Below are positions 1 through 8,057 of a DNA stretch of 36,168 bases, piece after piece. The translations under genes and the position numbers were made by a program. Source of the DNA: Promethearchaeota archaeon (GTDB lineage: Archaea > Asgardarchaeota > Lokiarchaeia > Sigyniarchaeales > SOKP01); NCBI GenBank assembly GCA_019058425.1, contig JAHPYZ010000049.1, positions 1 through 36,168 on the forward strand, given 5' to 3'. The first letter of the stretch is position 1, and the number at the start of each line of letters is the position of its first letter. Under the pieces are notes generated by a model. That model saw nothing but the letters and a program-made list of their open reading frames with translations. It was not told where the DNA came from and searched no databases.

Positions 1-549
1 GCTCAGTATGATACAAGTTCAAAGAATGTTGTATCAATTTCACTTGCTAGGAAGTTCGGATTCAGACAGAAAAAGTGTATGGACCTTGTAGAAGCTAAGT
101 CTGATGATATTAATTTTAATAGTATACTGTCTTCAAAAATACAAAAATTAACTGCTGAAGAAGCGAAGGAGTTTTATAAAGACTTTGATATCGGTCCTGG
201 AAATGAAATATGTGTTGGCTGGTCTTTTATTCCATTAAAAAATATAACTGAAGAACATGGGGTATGGATATATAATAAAGATGCTATTTTGCAAAAAATA
301 GAATTTGGCAGCTCTGTTGACTATGAACTTCCTTCAGAACAAGAAATTTGGATGATTGTTTATGGAGAACCTAAAGCAGCTTTTGAATTAATTCAATATT
401 CAATTCAAAATGAGTTAGAAAATAATAAATCTAAAATCTTTGAGATTTTTTGTAAAATTGATAAAGTAGATCTGTTAAAAGAAATTGGATTTAATTATTA
501 TGAAGATGAACGATTTGGTGTAATATTATTTGAAAAATCTTTAAAATAA
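1..549 (+). CDS. GNAT-family N-acetyltransferase, C-terminal part (5' end outside the window)
   Basis: The reading frame is open from base 1, so the first ATG at 79 is an internal methionine and the gene starts before the window. The first 25 or so visible residues (SLARKFGFRQKK) match the end of a GNAT fold, where an N/S-x-x-S-x-x-L-A-R-K-x-GF segment packs against acetyl-CoA. About 150 more residues follow, with a WSFIPL strand and a late KEIGFNYYEDERFG segment that looks like the end of a second, more divergent GNAT half. The protein is therefore probably a tandem or extended GNAT enzyme that acetylates an amine; the substrate cannot be inferred. The gene ends 19 bases before a convergent membrane-protein gene. 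The GNAT call rests on a short segment, so confidence is moderate. Confidence 0.6.
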   Translation, partial: AQYDTSSKNVVSISLARKFGFRQKKCMDLVEAKSDDINFNSILSSKIQKLTAEEAKEFYKDFDIGPGNEICVGWSFIPLKNITEEHGVWIYNKDAILQKIEFGSSVDYELPSEQEIWMIVYGEPKAAFELIQYSIQNELENNKSKIFEIFCKIDKVDLLKEIGFNYYEDERFGVILFEKSLK

Positions 550-568
550 AAAATAAGAAAAAAAAGAA

Positions 569-1096
569 TTATTGACTTTCAATACTCATTTGGTATTCTT
601 GAGTTTTCTTGTTTCCACAATGAATACAGTAAGCAATACCTCGTTCTTGTAAAGTATGAAGCATTGAATCTGAAAACTTATTTCCACACTCACTACAAAA
701 ACCAACTTCAGGTCGAACTATTTGTTCGCTCTGTTGAATAGGAACAATTGGTTCTTGTTCTTGTTTAACTTGATATATTATTTGTGGTTGAGGTGGTGCT
801 TGTTGTTCTGGTGCTGCATTCTTTATAGGTTTAGGCTTTCCTGAAATCGCATAATATAAACCTTCAAAGATCTTATAAAAGAGTAAGCCAAGTCCTTTTA
901 AAAGATAATATACTCCTTTTAAAAGGTAGTAAACTAAGTAGCCAACACCTTTCAAAATGTAATAAACTAAAATTACAGCAAGCGTTAATACAGCAAAAAC
1001 TCCTATCAATACGAGAACTTGCGCATAGATTGGTTGGACTAAAAACCAATCAATAATTTCTTGCCAGGCAATATCAAAAATATATACTTCACTCAT
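569..1096 (-). CDS. Membrane protein with C-terminal zinc ribbon
   Basis: This 175-residue protein of unknown function has one strong membrane helix at about residues 23-48 (VLVLIGVFAVLTLAVILVYY). It is followed by a hydrophobic and aromatic stretch to about residue 88 built from repeated YYLLKG-like units, which probably lies in or on the membrane. A Pro/Gln-rich linker follows. The C-terminus has two CxxC pairs (CSEC and CIHC, about 134-159) that form a zinc ribbon. A ribosome site reading GGAGTGAT (1103-1110) lies just before the ATG and supports this start. Membrane-plus-zinc-ribbon proteins of this kind are common in Asgard genomes and have no assigned role. It is convergent with the GNAT gene. 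Confidence 0.75.
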   Translation of the reverse strand: MSEVYIFDIAWQEIIDWFLVQPIYAQVLVLIGVFAVLTLAVILVYYILKGVGYLVYYLLKGVYYLLKGLGLLFYKIFEGLYYAISGKPKPIKNAAPEQQAPPQPQIIYQVKQEQEPIVPIQQSEQIVRPEVGFCSECGNKFSDSMLHTLQERGIAYCIHCGNKKTQEYQMSIESQ

Positions 1097-1250
1097 TTTT
1101 CTATCACTCCAAATTATAATATTTTTACTTAATTAATTGGAGATTTCAATCGAATTAAAAAAATTTGGAGTCCAATTTTTATCAGGTCTTTAGAAAATAC
1201 AATATGATGATCCTAAAATTTTGTATAAAAATTGATAGATATAAAATTGA

Positions 1251-2090
1251 TTATATTTCATTTATATCAGCTATAGTTTTTACACCAATTTTTTTTAACC
1301 GTGAAATAAATTTCTCACGTAAATTTTTTAATTGCCAGTCGTAGAACAAAAGAGGCAGAAATACAATTGCCGTAGATACAAAAGGAGCAATAAACATAAA
1401 CGGAATAAACCCAATGTCACTCCCAATTTCAGTTATATCTGCTGTAATAAGTAAAAAAAGTGCTACAAGTGTAGCAATTCCTACATAGCCATTAACAAAA
1501 CCCTGATATGTACGATATACACCTTCGATATCTGGTAATTTTTGCCGACCTATCTTATTTCTTTTTCGAGAACAAATTGATCCGCTATCTAGTAAAATCC
1601 AAACAGGTATTGTTATTAAACTTAAAATTGGTAGAACAAATAATGTACAAATTGAAACATATAAAAATTCACTTGTATCTTCAACACCATAGGGGATTAT
1701 TGTCTTTGAACTTATCACCTCAACAAGTATTTCTCCTATAGCAAATGCGAAAAAGCCAAGTAAAAAAGCTCTAATTAAATATTCACTTTTATTCAGGTTT
1801 TTCTCCACATTATTTAAAATTGCATAATCAAAACGCTTGAATTTAATAATATTATGCATCTTAAAGAGTATATAAGCTAATATTACTGAAAGAAATTGAA
1901 CAAAAAAAATCATTAATACAGGTGACAAGATAAAAAGAGAAAAAATATCAAAAAATGAATTAGGTACAGGTACCAATTTAGTCAGATCAGGAGCATTTTC
2001 TGCTATGACAAGTGAAAAGAATAAAGCTATTATTGGCAATAAAATTAGTAATGCTACAGTAAAAAAGATAATTTTTGATTTTCTATCCAT
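1251..2090 (-). CDS. Polytopic membrane protein of unknown function
   Basis: About 279 residues with six or seven predicted membrane helices. They fall at about residues 8-32, 45-75, 105-127, 140-170, 195-218 and 225-250, and a basic cytoplasmic tail ends in a short helix (RLKKIGVKTIADINEI). I see no catalytic motif and do not recognise the family. An in-frame TTG nine bases upstream would add three residues; the ATG at 2090 is preferred because it gives the basic start MDRKSK directly before the first helix. The gene stands alone on the minus strand between two other minus-strand genes, with gaps of about 150 and 85 bases, so co-transcription is uncertain. Confidence 0.7.
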   Translation of the reverse strand: MDRKSKIIFFTVALLILLPIIALFFSLVIAENAPDLTKLVPVPNSFFDIFSLFILSPVLMIFFVQFLSVILAYILFKMHNIIKFKRFDYAILNNVEKNLNKSEYLIRAFLLGFFAFAIGEILVEVISSKTIIPYGVEDTSEFLYVSICTLFVLPILSLITIPVWILLDSGSICSRKRNKIGRQKLPDIEGVYRTYQGFVNGYVGIATLVALFLLITADITEIGSDIGFIPFMFIAPFVSTAIVFLPLLFYDWQLKNLREKFISRLKKIGVKTIADINEI

Positions 2091-2175
2091 AATAAACAAG
2101 ATAAATATTGGAATTTGAATAATTATTACATCATTCGATTTCTTAATAAAGGTTATGAATTACTAAATACTCAAA

Positions 2176-3579
2176 CTAATCTACCTTCTCTATTTTTCCC
2201 AACTCAGCCATAATTTTAAATGCTTTTACAGCATGTTTTATTCTACTCATTATTGGAATTTTAATTTTTAAATTAGAAGCAGATTCCGCTTTTCTAAGAA
2301 AATCAAATGTCCATCCAGATCCAAAACATACACATATACATGGCTTATTATATTTTTGAGTTAATTCTTTAATGGTATTAAATTGTTGTTTTGCCCAGTT
2401 TGGTGCCATTTTTCCCATCATTTGAAGGGGCCATCGAGGCACTGAAAAAATATATAAAATACAGTCTACATTCTCATCTGTAATAATTGCTTTGATAGTT
2501 GTATTAAATGTTTGGAAAATAGAAGGCCCTAAATCTATTGTTCCTCTAATTGAAACCCAATTAGGAATTACTGATTTAATAATAGAAGCAGTTTTTTCAC
2601 TTACTTTAGCAAGATTTAATTCATTTTCTTCAATCTCATCACATGCTAAAGCCCCTAAACTTCCAGAACCCGTGATAATAGCAACATTTTTCCCCTTTGG
2701 TAAAGGTTGATTGGCTATTACATTGGCAATATTAAACATTTCATAGAAATTATTAACTCTAAAGATCCTGGGATTTTGTTTAATAACCGCCTCATAAATA
2801 ATGTTATTTCCCGCAATTGATCCTGTATGACTTATTACTGCTTTTGATCCAAGTTCACTTTTACCGTTTTTAAGAATTAAAACGGGTTTATCCATACTTT
2901 TGAAGGTTTTATTTAATTCCTTCCCCCTTTTTGTACCTTCTAGATAAAGAGTTATTACTTTTGTTTCAGGATCTTGATTTAAATATTGTAATAAGTCAAC
3001 CTCATCAACATCTACTTTATTACCAATTGTTATAGTTTTAGAAAAACCAATCCCTTTATCTGTCGCCCAATCAATAAAAATATTACCAAGAACTCCTGAT
3101 TGTGCTATAACTGCTACTTTGCCACTAATTGCTTGATCAAAGCTCATGTCTGCGGTTGTGAATTGATTATTAAAGTCAGTTACACCTATACAATTTGGTC
3201 CTATAATTCTTACAGAAGATTCTTTTACAACTCTTTCAATTTCTTTTTGAAATTTTATGTATTTTTCTTCACCAGTCTCTGCAAAACCCGCTGATTCAAT
3301 AATTATCGCTTTTACATTTTTTTCTATGCAATCTTTTACTGCTTGAAGGACAAATTCATTTCCAATAAGTATTATTGCTAAATCTATCTCTTCAGGAATT
3401 TCTTTTATATTTTTATATGTTTTATGACCATGGATTTCTTGCTTCTTGATATTAACAGGGAACGTCTTAAAATTGGATTCTAATAAGTATTTTGTTGTAG
3501 TATAGCCGAATTTAAAATTATCTGATGCTCCAATTATTGCTATCGATTTTGGGTGAAAGAAAATATCCATTTCTGACAT
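2176..3579 (-). CDS. acdA: Acyl-CoA synthetase (ADP-forming) alpha subunit
   Basis: Alpha subunit of the NDP-forming acyl-CoA synthetase family, which interconverts an acyl-CoA, ADP and phosphate with the free acid, CoA and ATP. In archaea it usually makes ATP from acetyl-CoA or amino-acid-derived acyl-CoAs. The N-terminal CoA-binding Rossmann domain shows SIAIIGASDNFKFGY and later RIIGPNCIG. The succinyl-CoA-synthetase-like domains contain VAVIAQSGVLG and the SHTGSIAG motif, whose histidine (His251) is the expected phosphorylated residue. At 467 residues it has the usual length of a separate alpha subunit, and the ATP-grasp beta subunit is not in this window. The start MSEMDIF is preceded by a GAGTTGAT sequence that could act as a ribosome site. 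The substrate chain is unknown. Confidence 0.88.
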   Translation of the reverse strand: MSEMDIFFHPKSIAIIGASDNFKFGYTTTKYLLESNFKTFPVNIKKQEIHGHKTYKNIKEIPEEIDLAIILIGNEFVLQAVKDCIEKNVKAIIIESAGFAETGEEKYIKFQKEIERVVKESSVRIIGPNCIGVTDFNNQFTTADMSFDQAISGKVAVIAQSGVLGNIFIDWATDKGIGFSKTITIGNKVDVDEVDLLQYLNQDPETKVITLYLEGTKRGKELNKTFKSMDKPVLILKNGKSELGSKAVISHTGSIAGNNIIYEAVIKQNPRIFRVNNFYEMFNIANVIANQPLPKGKNVAIITGSGSLGALACDEIEENELNLAKVSEKTASIIKSVIPNWVSIRGTIDLGPSIFQTFNTTIKAIITDENVDCILYIFSVPRWPLQMMGKMAPNWAKQQFNTIKELTQKYNKPCICVCFGSGWTFDFLRKAESASNLKIKIPIMSRIKHAVKAFKIMAELGKIEKVD

Positions 3580-3743
3580 GATATCAACTCATTGTAAAAT
3601 TGAATTAGAATAAGTATTATAATTGGAAAAATTATCTATTGAACTTAAAGATTCGGTGTTAGAGAATAAAAAAGCTTAGTTTAAATAGCTTGTATTAGAG
3701 AAATTTTTAGAACTTAATATGTAATTTTTAGTGTGAAAATCTA

Positions 3744-4283
3744 ATGAATGTCCTTGTTAAGAGAAATAAAATTGAAGTTATATGCCCAATTTGTAAAACA
3801 AGAGATATCGTTGGAATATCCCCCTCAAGATTAAATAAGAAATCTCAATTAACTACTATTTCTGTCCATAAAGGATTAATATGTCCACACCACTTTCAAT
3901 TTTTTATGGATAATAATTTTCAAATTCGAGGATATCAAAAAGTGGATTTGGAATTAAATCAAGCGAATGCTACTAAGTTAAGAAATGGTGTAAAAGCCTT
4001 TAATCTAACTGAGAATAAAGATAATGATCTTTTCGAACAGCTAATCATTGATGACGACAATATCAAATACAATACTATTAATCACAATGATATCAAGAAA
4101 ACAAGTATTTCAAAGCAAGAACCAATTTCAAAAAAGAAAAAGATGACCTCAAAAGAAATTTACGAAGAATTTTGGGAATTTATTGATGAAAATAATGAGA
4201 TTTTTCGCGAATTTATTATTAAAGATAATAGACGTCCAAAAACTTCATTAAATTCTCATATAAGTGAATGCATAACAATATAG
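3744..4283 (+). CDS. Small zinc-knuckle protein with charged C-terminus, unknown function
   Basis: 179 residues. The N-terminal 65 residues form a compact zinc site: Cys14 and Cys17 (CPIC) with Cys47 and His49/His50 (CPHHFQFF), followed by a RGYQKVDLEL strand. The rest is polar and low in complexity, with a lysine-rich segment and a helical end (KEIYEEFWEFIDENNE). I know of no function; similar short N-terminal domains occur in Asgard archaea, sometimes beside signalling domains, but that is from memory. A TATA-like AACTTAATATG about 25 bases before the ATG suggests a leaderless transcript. A broken relative of the C-terminal two thirds lies at 14055-14425, so this family has been duplicated and has decayed around the ABC locus. 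Confidence 0.65.
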   Translation: MNVLVKRNKIEVICPICKTRDIVGISPSRLNKKSQLTTISVHKGLICPHHFQFFMDNNFQIRGYQKVDLELNQANATKLRNGVKAFNLTENKDNDLFEQLIIDDDNIKYNTINHNDIKKTSISKQEPISKKKKMTSKEIYEEFWEFIDENNEIFREFIIKDNRRPKTSLNSHISECITI

Positions 4284-4573
4284 AATAGTTTTTATTAATT
4301 TTACTATGTATAATTGGCAAAATAAATTCCAAGAATCTATATATCAGATGATAAATTAATGAATCCATTTTTTACATCAGAATAAAGATACTAATTAAGA
4401 TGAGAACCTATTTTATAATGCATTTTCAATAGTGATATTGGTTAGTAGAATCAATAAATTCAAAAAAATTTTGTTCAATAACCTAATTAACAAAAAAATT
4501 CTTATTAGCCCATCGTCTATATACATTATTCGATTTTAAGAATAATTATGAAAATCCTTATACGCCTTATAAA

Positions 4574-5728
4574 ATGGATCTAGGTGGATTAATTAGAAAA
4601 GAATTTGGAAGAATTAAATCGGATAAAAGAACATTAGTTTTATTGTTTGTAATACCAGTAATTCTCATTCTGGTCTTCGGTTTAACCTCAAGTGTAGGAG
4701 TTACAAAATTTTTTACTTCTGCTATTATAACTCGTGATGATATGCCGACCTATGATGATTTTTCTGCTAACTCCTCTCGATATGATAGTAATTTTATATC
4801 AATAATGAAATATGAAACCGCATCATGGAGCCTTTATAAATATTATAATGCAACAGATCAAGAAGAATATGATAGAGCATATCAGGATTGCTATATCTAT
4901 CTTCAAAATGGTGATATAGATATTTTCATAGTATTACCTGAAAATTTTTCTGAATCAGTTGAAAATAAGACGAATCCAGTTCTAATTTATCATATTGATG
5001 GGTCTGATGCTGCCGCTATAACTGCAATAGAGGTTGCTCTTCAAGAACCTATTGCTTTATTTCGAGGTCAAACAGATATGATTGCCAATTTTACAATCAT
5101 GGTACCTCATCTTGAATTTGATGTTCCTTTTTGGGAATCTGCAATTCTGAATTATGCAATCCCATTGATTTTACCGATTATAATTCTTGGAACTACTATG
5201 AACTTAACCTCACTCTCAATTGTCTCTGAAGCTCCACTGCCTCGGATGCTTATTACACCTACAGCAAGAAGAGAGATAATTTTGAGTAAGTTAATAGCAA
5301 ATTCCATTGTTATGTTTCTTCAATCAACTGAGATTTTAATCACAATAGCACTATTTGGTTTATATAGTCTAGGTTCATTATTCTATTTCTATCTGGTTCT
5401 AATTATGATTGGATTTAGCGGTATATGTATTGGACTATTTATTTCTGCTTTAAGTCCAACAGAGCAAAGCGCGAATCAAATGTATCTTATTATGTTTATA
5501 ATTATAATTCTTTTTTCAGGAAGTATTCTTCCTTTAAACATAACAAATCCGAGTATACAAATTTTCTTGAATTTATTACCACTATCTAATGCTGTCCCAT
5601 TAATAACTGATATAACACTAAAAGGCTTGTCTCCAAATTTATCTAATCTATTTTGGCTTATCATAAGTTCCTTGATTTTTACTACTTTAGCTTATATCAC
5701 TTATATATTAAAGAAATTAGAGGTATGA
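4574..5728 (+). CDS. ABC-2 type transporter permease (first of pair)
   Basis: 384 residues with classic ABC-2 permease topology. A short amphipathic N-terminus (GLIRKEFGRIKSDKRT) precedes the first helix at about residues 20-40. A soluble loop of about 145 residues follows on the outer side, then five helices between about 190 and 383. The segment EAPLPRMLITPTARREIILSKL is the coupling region typical of this family, next to the helix that contacts the ATPase. This is a membrane half-transporter of an exporter; the cargo is unknown. It is the first gene of a tight plus-strand operon, and its stop lies one base before the ATG of the second permease. No AUG upstream in frame competes with this start, and a clear ribosome site is not visible. 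Confidence 0.85.
   Translation: MDLGGLIRKEFGRIKSDKRTLVLLFVIPVILILVFGLTSSVGVTKFFTSAIITRDDMPTYDDFSANSSRYDSNFISIMKYETASWSLYKYYNATDQEEYDRAYQDCYIYLQNGDIDIFIVLPENFSESVENKTNPVLIYHIDGSDAAAITAIEVALQEPIALFRGQTDMIANFTIMVPHLEFDVPFWESAILNYAIPLILPIIILGTTMNLTSLSIVSEAPLPRMLITPTARREIILSKLIANSIVMFLQSTEILITIALFGLYSLGSLFYFYLVLIMIGFSGICIGLFISALSPTEQSANQMYLIMFIIIILFSGSILPLNITNPSIQIFLNLLPLSNAVPLITDITLKGLSPNLSNLFWLIISSLIFTTLAYITYILKKLEV
5720..5724 (+). promoter_or_regulatory. Ribosome binding site of second permease
   Basis: GAGGT sits inside the last codons of the first permease, six bases before the ATG at 5730. It supports coupled translation of the two permeases. Confidence 0.6.
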
Positions 5729-5729
5729 T

Positions 5730-6995
5730 ATGAAGAAATCTTTTAACTTCAATCCAAGGAAATTCAAAAGAAAGGGGTTTAGAGTGAAATCTGAACCTAA
5801 AAATGATATTAAGAAAAAATCAAGTGTAAAAAATAAAATATATAGAATTATAATGCAAGTTAAGAAAGAATTTCGACTGTTATGGTCTGATAAATTCAAT
5901 ATATTACTTGCTATTGTAATGCCTCCTTTAATTATTACATTTTTAGGTTTAATAATGACCGATACATCTCAAGAAACTCAATCGATTCCCTGTGTTGTAG
6001 TGTCATATGATTCTAATACATTTATTAATCCAAATGACTTTTTTGAATCAAAATTAGATAATTTTACAATGCCGTATGTAAATGCTGTAAATAAATCAGC
6101 ATTATTAGAATTAGTTAAATTTTATAATGCTACTGAAGAAATTTATGCTATGGAGCAAGCGAGGACTGCCTTATTAGAAGGAACTATCAAAGTCATTATA
6201 TCATTACCAATTGATTTTACTGAGTTGATAGAATTGGGTTTACCTGGATTAGTAGATTGTATTCCTGATGCTTCAAATATGCAATTCATTCAAGCAAATA
6301 TTAATGCTGTATATGATTCAATTAAAATATTTATTAACGATACTAATTTAAAACCTCAATTTGTGGTCCAAGGGTTTGAAGATTTTACAATCCCTGAAGG
6401 TTATAGCGTTAGTTTCAATTCTAATATAGTTATGACTTTCTCATTTATGATTTTCGGAGTAGCATTTGTTTTATCCATATTAATAGTAGTTCAAGAAAAA
6501 CCAATAGCACGACTTCTACTTACTCCAGTAACACGATCAGAAATTATTATTTCTAAATATATCACATATACAATTGTATTACTAATTCAAAGCTCTTTAT
6601 TAATAGCTAGCGCGCTATCTATGGGCTTATTCATAGCAGGGTCCGTAGTAGATTTATTCTTAGCCCTGTTTATTATAGGTTTTTCTGGAATATCTTTTGG
6701 AGTTTTTATAAGCTCGCAAAGCAAAACAAAAACCCAGGCTAATCAATTATTTCTCGCATTTTATTTGGTGATAATTCTATTAAGTGGTATTTTCATTCCT
6801 ATTGAAAATATGCCATCTTACCTACAGTTTATTGCATATATTCTACCTTTATCTCACGGAGATCCTTTAATACGTGGCATTATTACAAAAGGTCAGTCAA
6901 TCTGGGGATTTCATTTTTTTTGGTTACTTGGCATAAGTTTGATTTTAATTGCGTTTTCCTTTCTTATCTTTAAAAGAAGAAAGTATGAGGTGTAG
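5730..6995 (+). CDS. ABC-2 type transporter permease (second of pair)
   Basis: 421 residues and homologous in layout to the preceding permease, so the pair would form a heterodimer. It has an extra, very basic N-terminal extension of about 45 residues (many Lys/Arg) before the first helix at about 57-77. An external domain of about 150 residues follows, then five helices between about 230 and 415, with the coupling segment KPIARLLLTPVTRSEIIISKY. The extension may contact nucleic acid, lipid head groups or the ATPases; this is inference. The ribosome site AGAGGT (5719-5724) overlaps the end of the upstream gene and lies 6 bases before the ATG, indicating translational coupling. Confidence 0.85.
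   Translation: MKKSFNFNPRKFKRKGFRVKSEPKNDIKKKSSVKNKIYRIIMQVKKEFRLLWSDKFNILLAIVMPPLIITFLGLIMTDTSQETQSIPCVVVSYDSNTFINPNDFFESKLDNFTMPYVNAVNKSALLELVKFYNATEEIYAMEQARTALLEGTIKVIISLPIDFTELIELGLPGLVDCIPDASNMQFIQANINAVYDSIKIFINDTNLKPQFVVQGFEDFTIPEGYSVSFNSNIVMTFSFMIFGVAFVLSILIVVQEKPIARLLLTPVTRSEIIISKYITYTIVLLIQSSLLIASALSMGLFIAGSVVDLFLALFIIGFSGISFGVFISSQSKTKTQANQLFLAFYLVIILLSGIFIPIENMPSYLQFIAYILPLSHGDPLIRGIITKGQSIWGFHFFWLLGISLILIAFSFLIFKRRKYEV
6987..6992 (+). promoter_or_regulatory. Ribosome binding site upstream of ABC ATPase gene
   Basis: GAGGTG overlaps the stop of the second permease. It lies 18 bases before the ATG at 7009 (counted from the last G of GAGG), which is long, but 9 bases before an in-frame ATA at 7000. 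See the finding on possible AUA initiation. Confidence 0.45.
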
Positions 6996-7008
6996 ATAAA
7001 TAAGCTCA

Positions 7009-8004
7009 ATGAAATCAAAGAAAAGAATGGTAGAAGTCAATAATTTAAATGTTAAATTTGGGGAGAAACATGTTGTGCATGATGTCCATTTCAATGTAAA
7101 TCAGGGAGAAATTATTGGATTATTTGGAATTTCAGGAGCAGGAAAAACAACAATAGTTAGAGTATTAACTTGCCAAATCGATAAGAAAAACTGGACAGGA
7201 AATGTAAAAGTAACTAATTTATCTCCAGCAAAAAAATCTAATCATTCAAGAATTTTAAGCAAAATTGGATATGTTCCTCAGTTAGAATTACTAAATTTAT
7301 ATTTTGATCTAAGTCCGATGGTCAATGTTGGAATTTTTACGTCAACCTATGGAATGAAAAAAAAAATGGCGAAAGAAGTGGCAAAGAAGCTATTTAAAAT
7401 TTTAGATATACCTAAGGATACATGGAATAAACCAGTAAAACATATGAGTGGAGGTGAGAAAAAGCGCTTGTCGATGGCTATCGGATTAATTCATAATCCC
7501 AATGTATTATTCCTTGATGAACCAACCACTGGTGTTGATGCAAGTAAACGATATGATATTTTAACCTATTTAAAGAAGTTAAATCAAAGACTTAATATTA
7601 CAATGTTCATAATAACTCATGATCTTGAAGCTGCGTTAATATGTGATAAAGCTGCGATTTTGAAAGATGGAAGATTACTCGAGTTTGATACACCTCAAAA
7701 TTTAATATCATCATTACCAAGTTATGGTTTAGTGGCAAGATTTACTATTGAGAATTTAAATGAAAAAATTATCGATAATATAAGAGAATTTAAACCTGTT
7801 CAAACGATATTAAGGAGTGGAAATGAAATAATTGAAATTTTGATGGATGGTTTTGACGAAAATATCTCAAATTTGATACAATATATGATTAATAATAAAA
7901 TAGAAATCATTTCTATGAGTAAAGACATTGCTTCTTTTCGAAGATTTTTTCAAATAAGAATTCAAAAGGAGGAAGAAAAAGAGGCTAACCTGAAACTAGT
8001 TTAG
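7009..8004 (+). CDS. ABC transporter ATP-binding protein (intact nucleotide-binding domain)
   Basis: 331-residue ATPase that powers the adjacent permeases on the cytoplasmic side. Walker A is GISGAGKTT (about residues 40-48), a Q-loop lies in GYVPQLELL, the signature is MSGGEKKR (about 146-153), Walker B is LFLDEPTTGVD (about 170) and the H-loop is ITHDLEAA. All catalytic elements are present. About 100 C-terminal residues after the ATPase core form a small alpha/beta domain like those of ABC-2 (DrrA/CcmA-type) exporters. The ATG at 7009 gives MKSKKRMVEVNNL, a normal beginning, but spacing from the upstream GAGGTG is long. This gene is the conventional partner for the two permeases; the next gene supplies a second intact ATPase domain, so the complex may have an asymmetric ATPase pair. 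Confidence 0.92.
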   Translation: MKSKKRMVEVNNLNVKFGEKHVVHDVHFNVNQGEIIGLFGISGAGKTTIVRVLTCQIDKKNWTGNVKVTNLSPAKKSNHSRILSKIGYVPQLELLNLYFDLSPMVNVGIFTSTYGMKKKMAKEVAKKLFKILDIPKDTWNKPVKHMSGGEKKRLSMAIGLIHNPNVLFLDEPTTGVDASKRYDILTYLKKLNQRLNITMFIITHDLEAALICDKAAILKDGRLLEFDTPQNLISSLPSYGLVARFTIENLNEKIIDNIREFKPVQTILRSGNEIIEILMDGFDENISNLIQYMINNKIEIISMSKDIASFRRFFQIRIQKEEEKEANLKLV

Positions 8005-8009
8005 GTGAT
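8004..8009 (+). promoter_or_regulatory. Ribosome-site-like element before the toroid-ATPase gene
   Basis: GGTGAT, complementary to the AUCACC part of the archaeal 16S 3' end, overlaps the stop of the ATPase gene. The nearest accepted start codon in frame is the TTG at 8058. In-frame ATA codons lie at 8010 and 8016, and there is no in-frame stop between. Confidence 0.35.
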
Positions 8010-8057
8010 ATAAAAATAAGTTTACAGATAAATTTAAGTCATCAAAGCAAACGACGG

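Noticed and set aside
890-950. Palindromic CCTTTTAAAAGG-type repeats as a regulatory element
   Set aside because: They lie inside the membrane-protein gene and are explained by repeated codons for the LLKG units.
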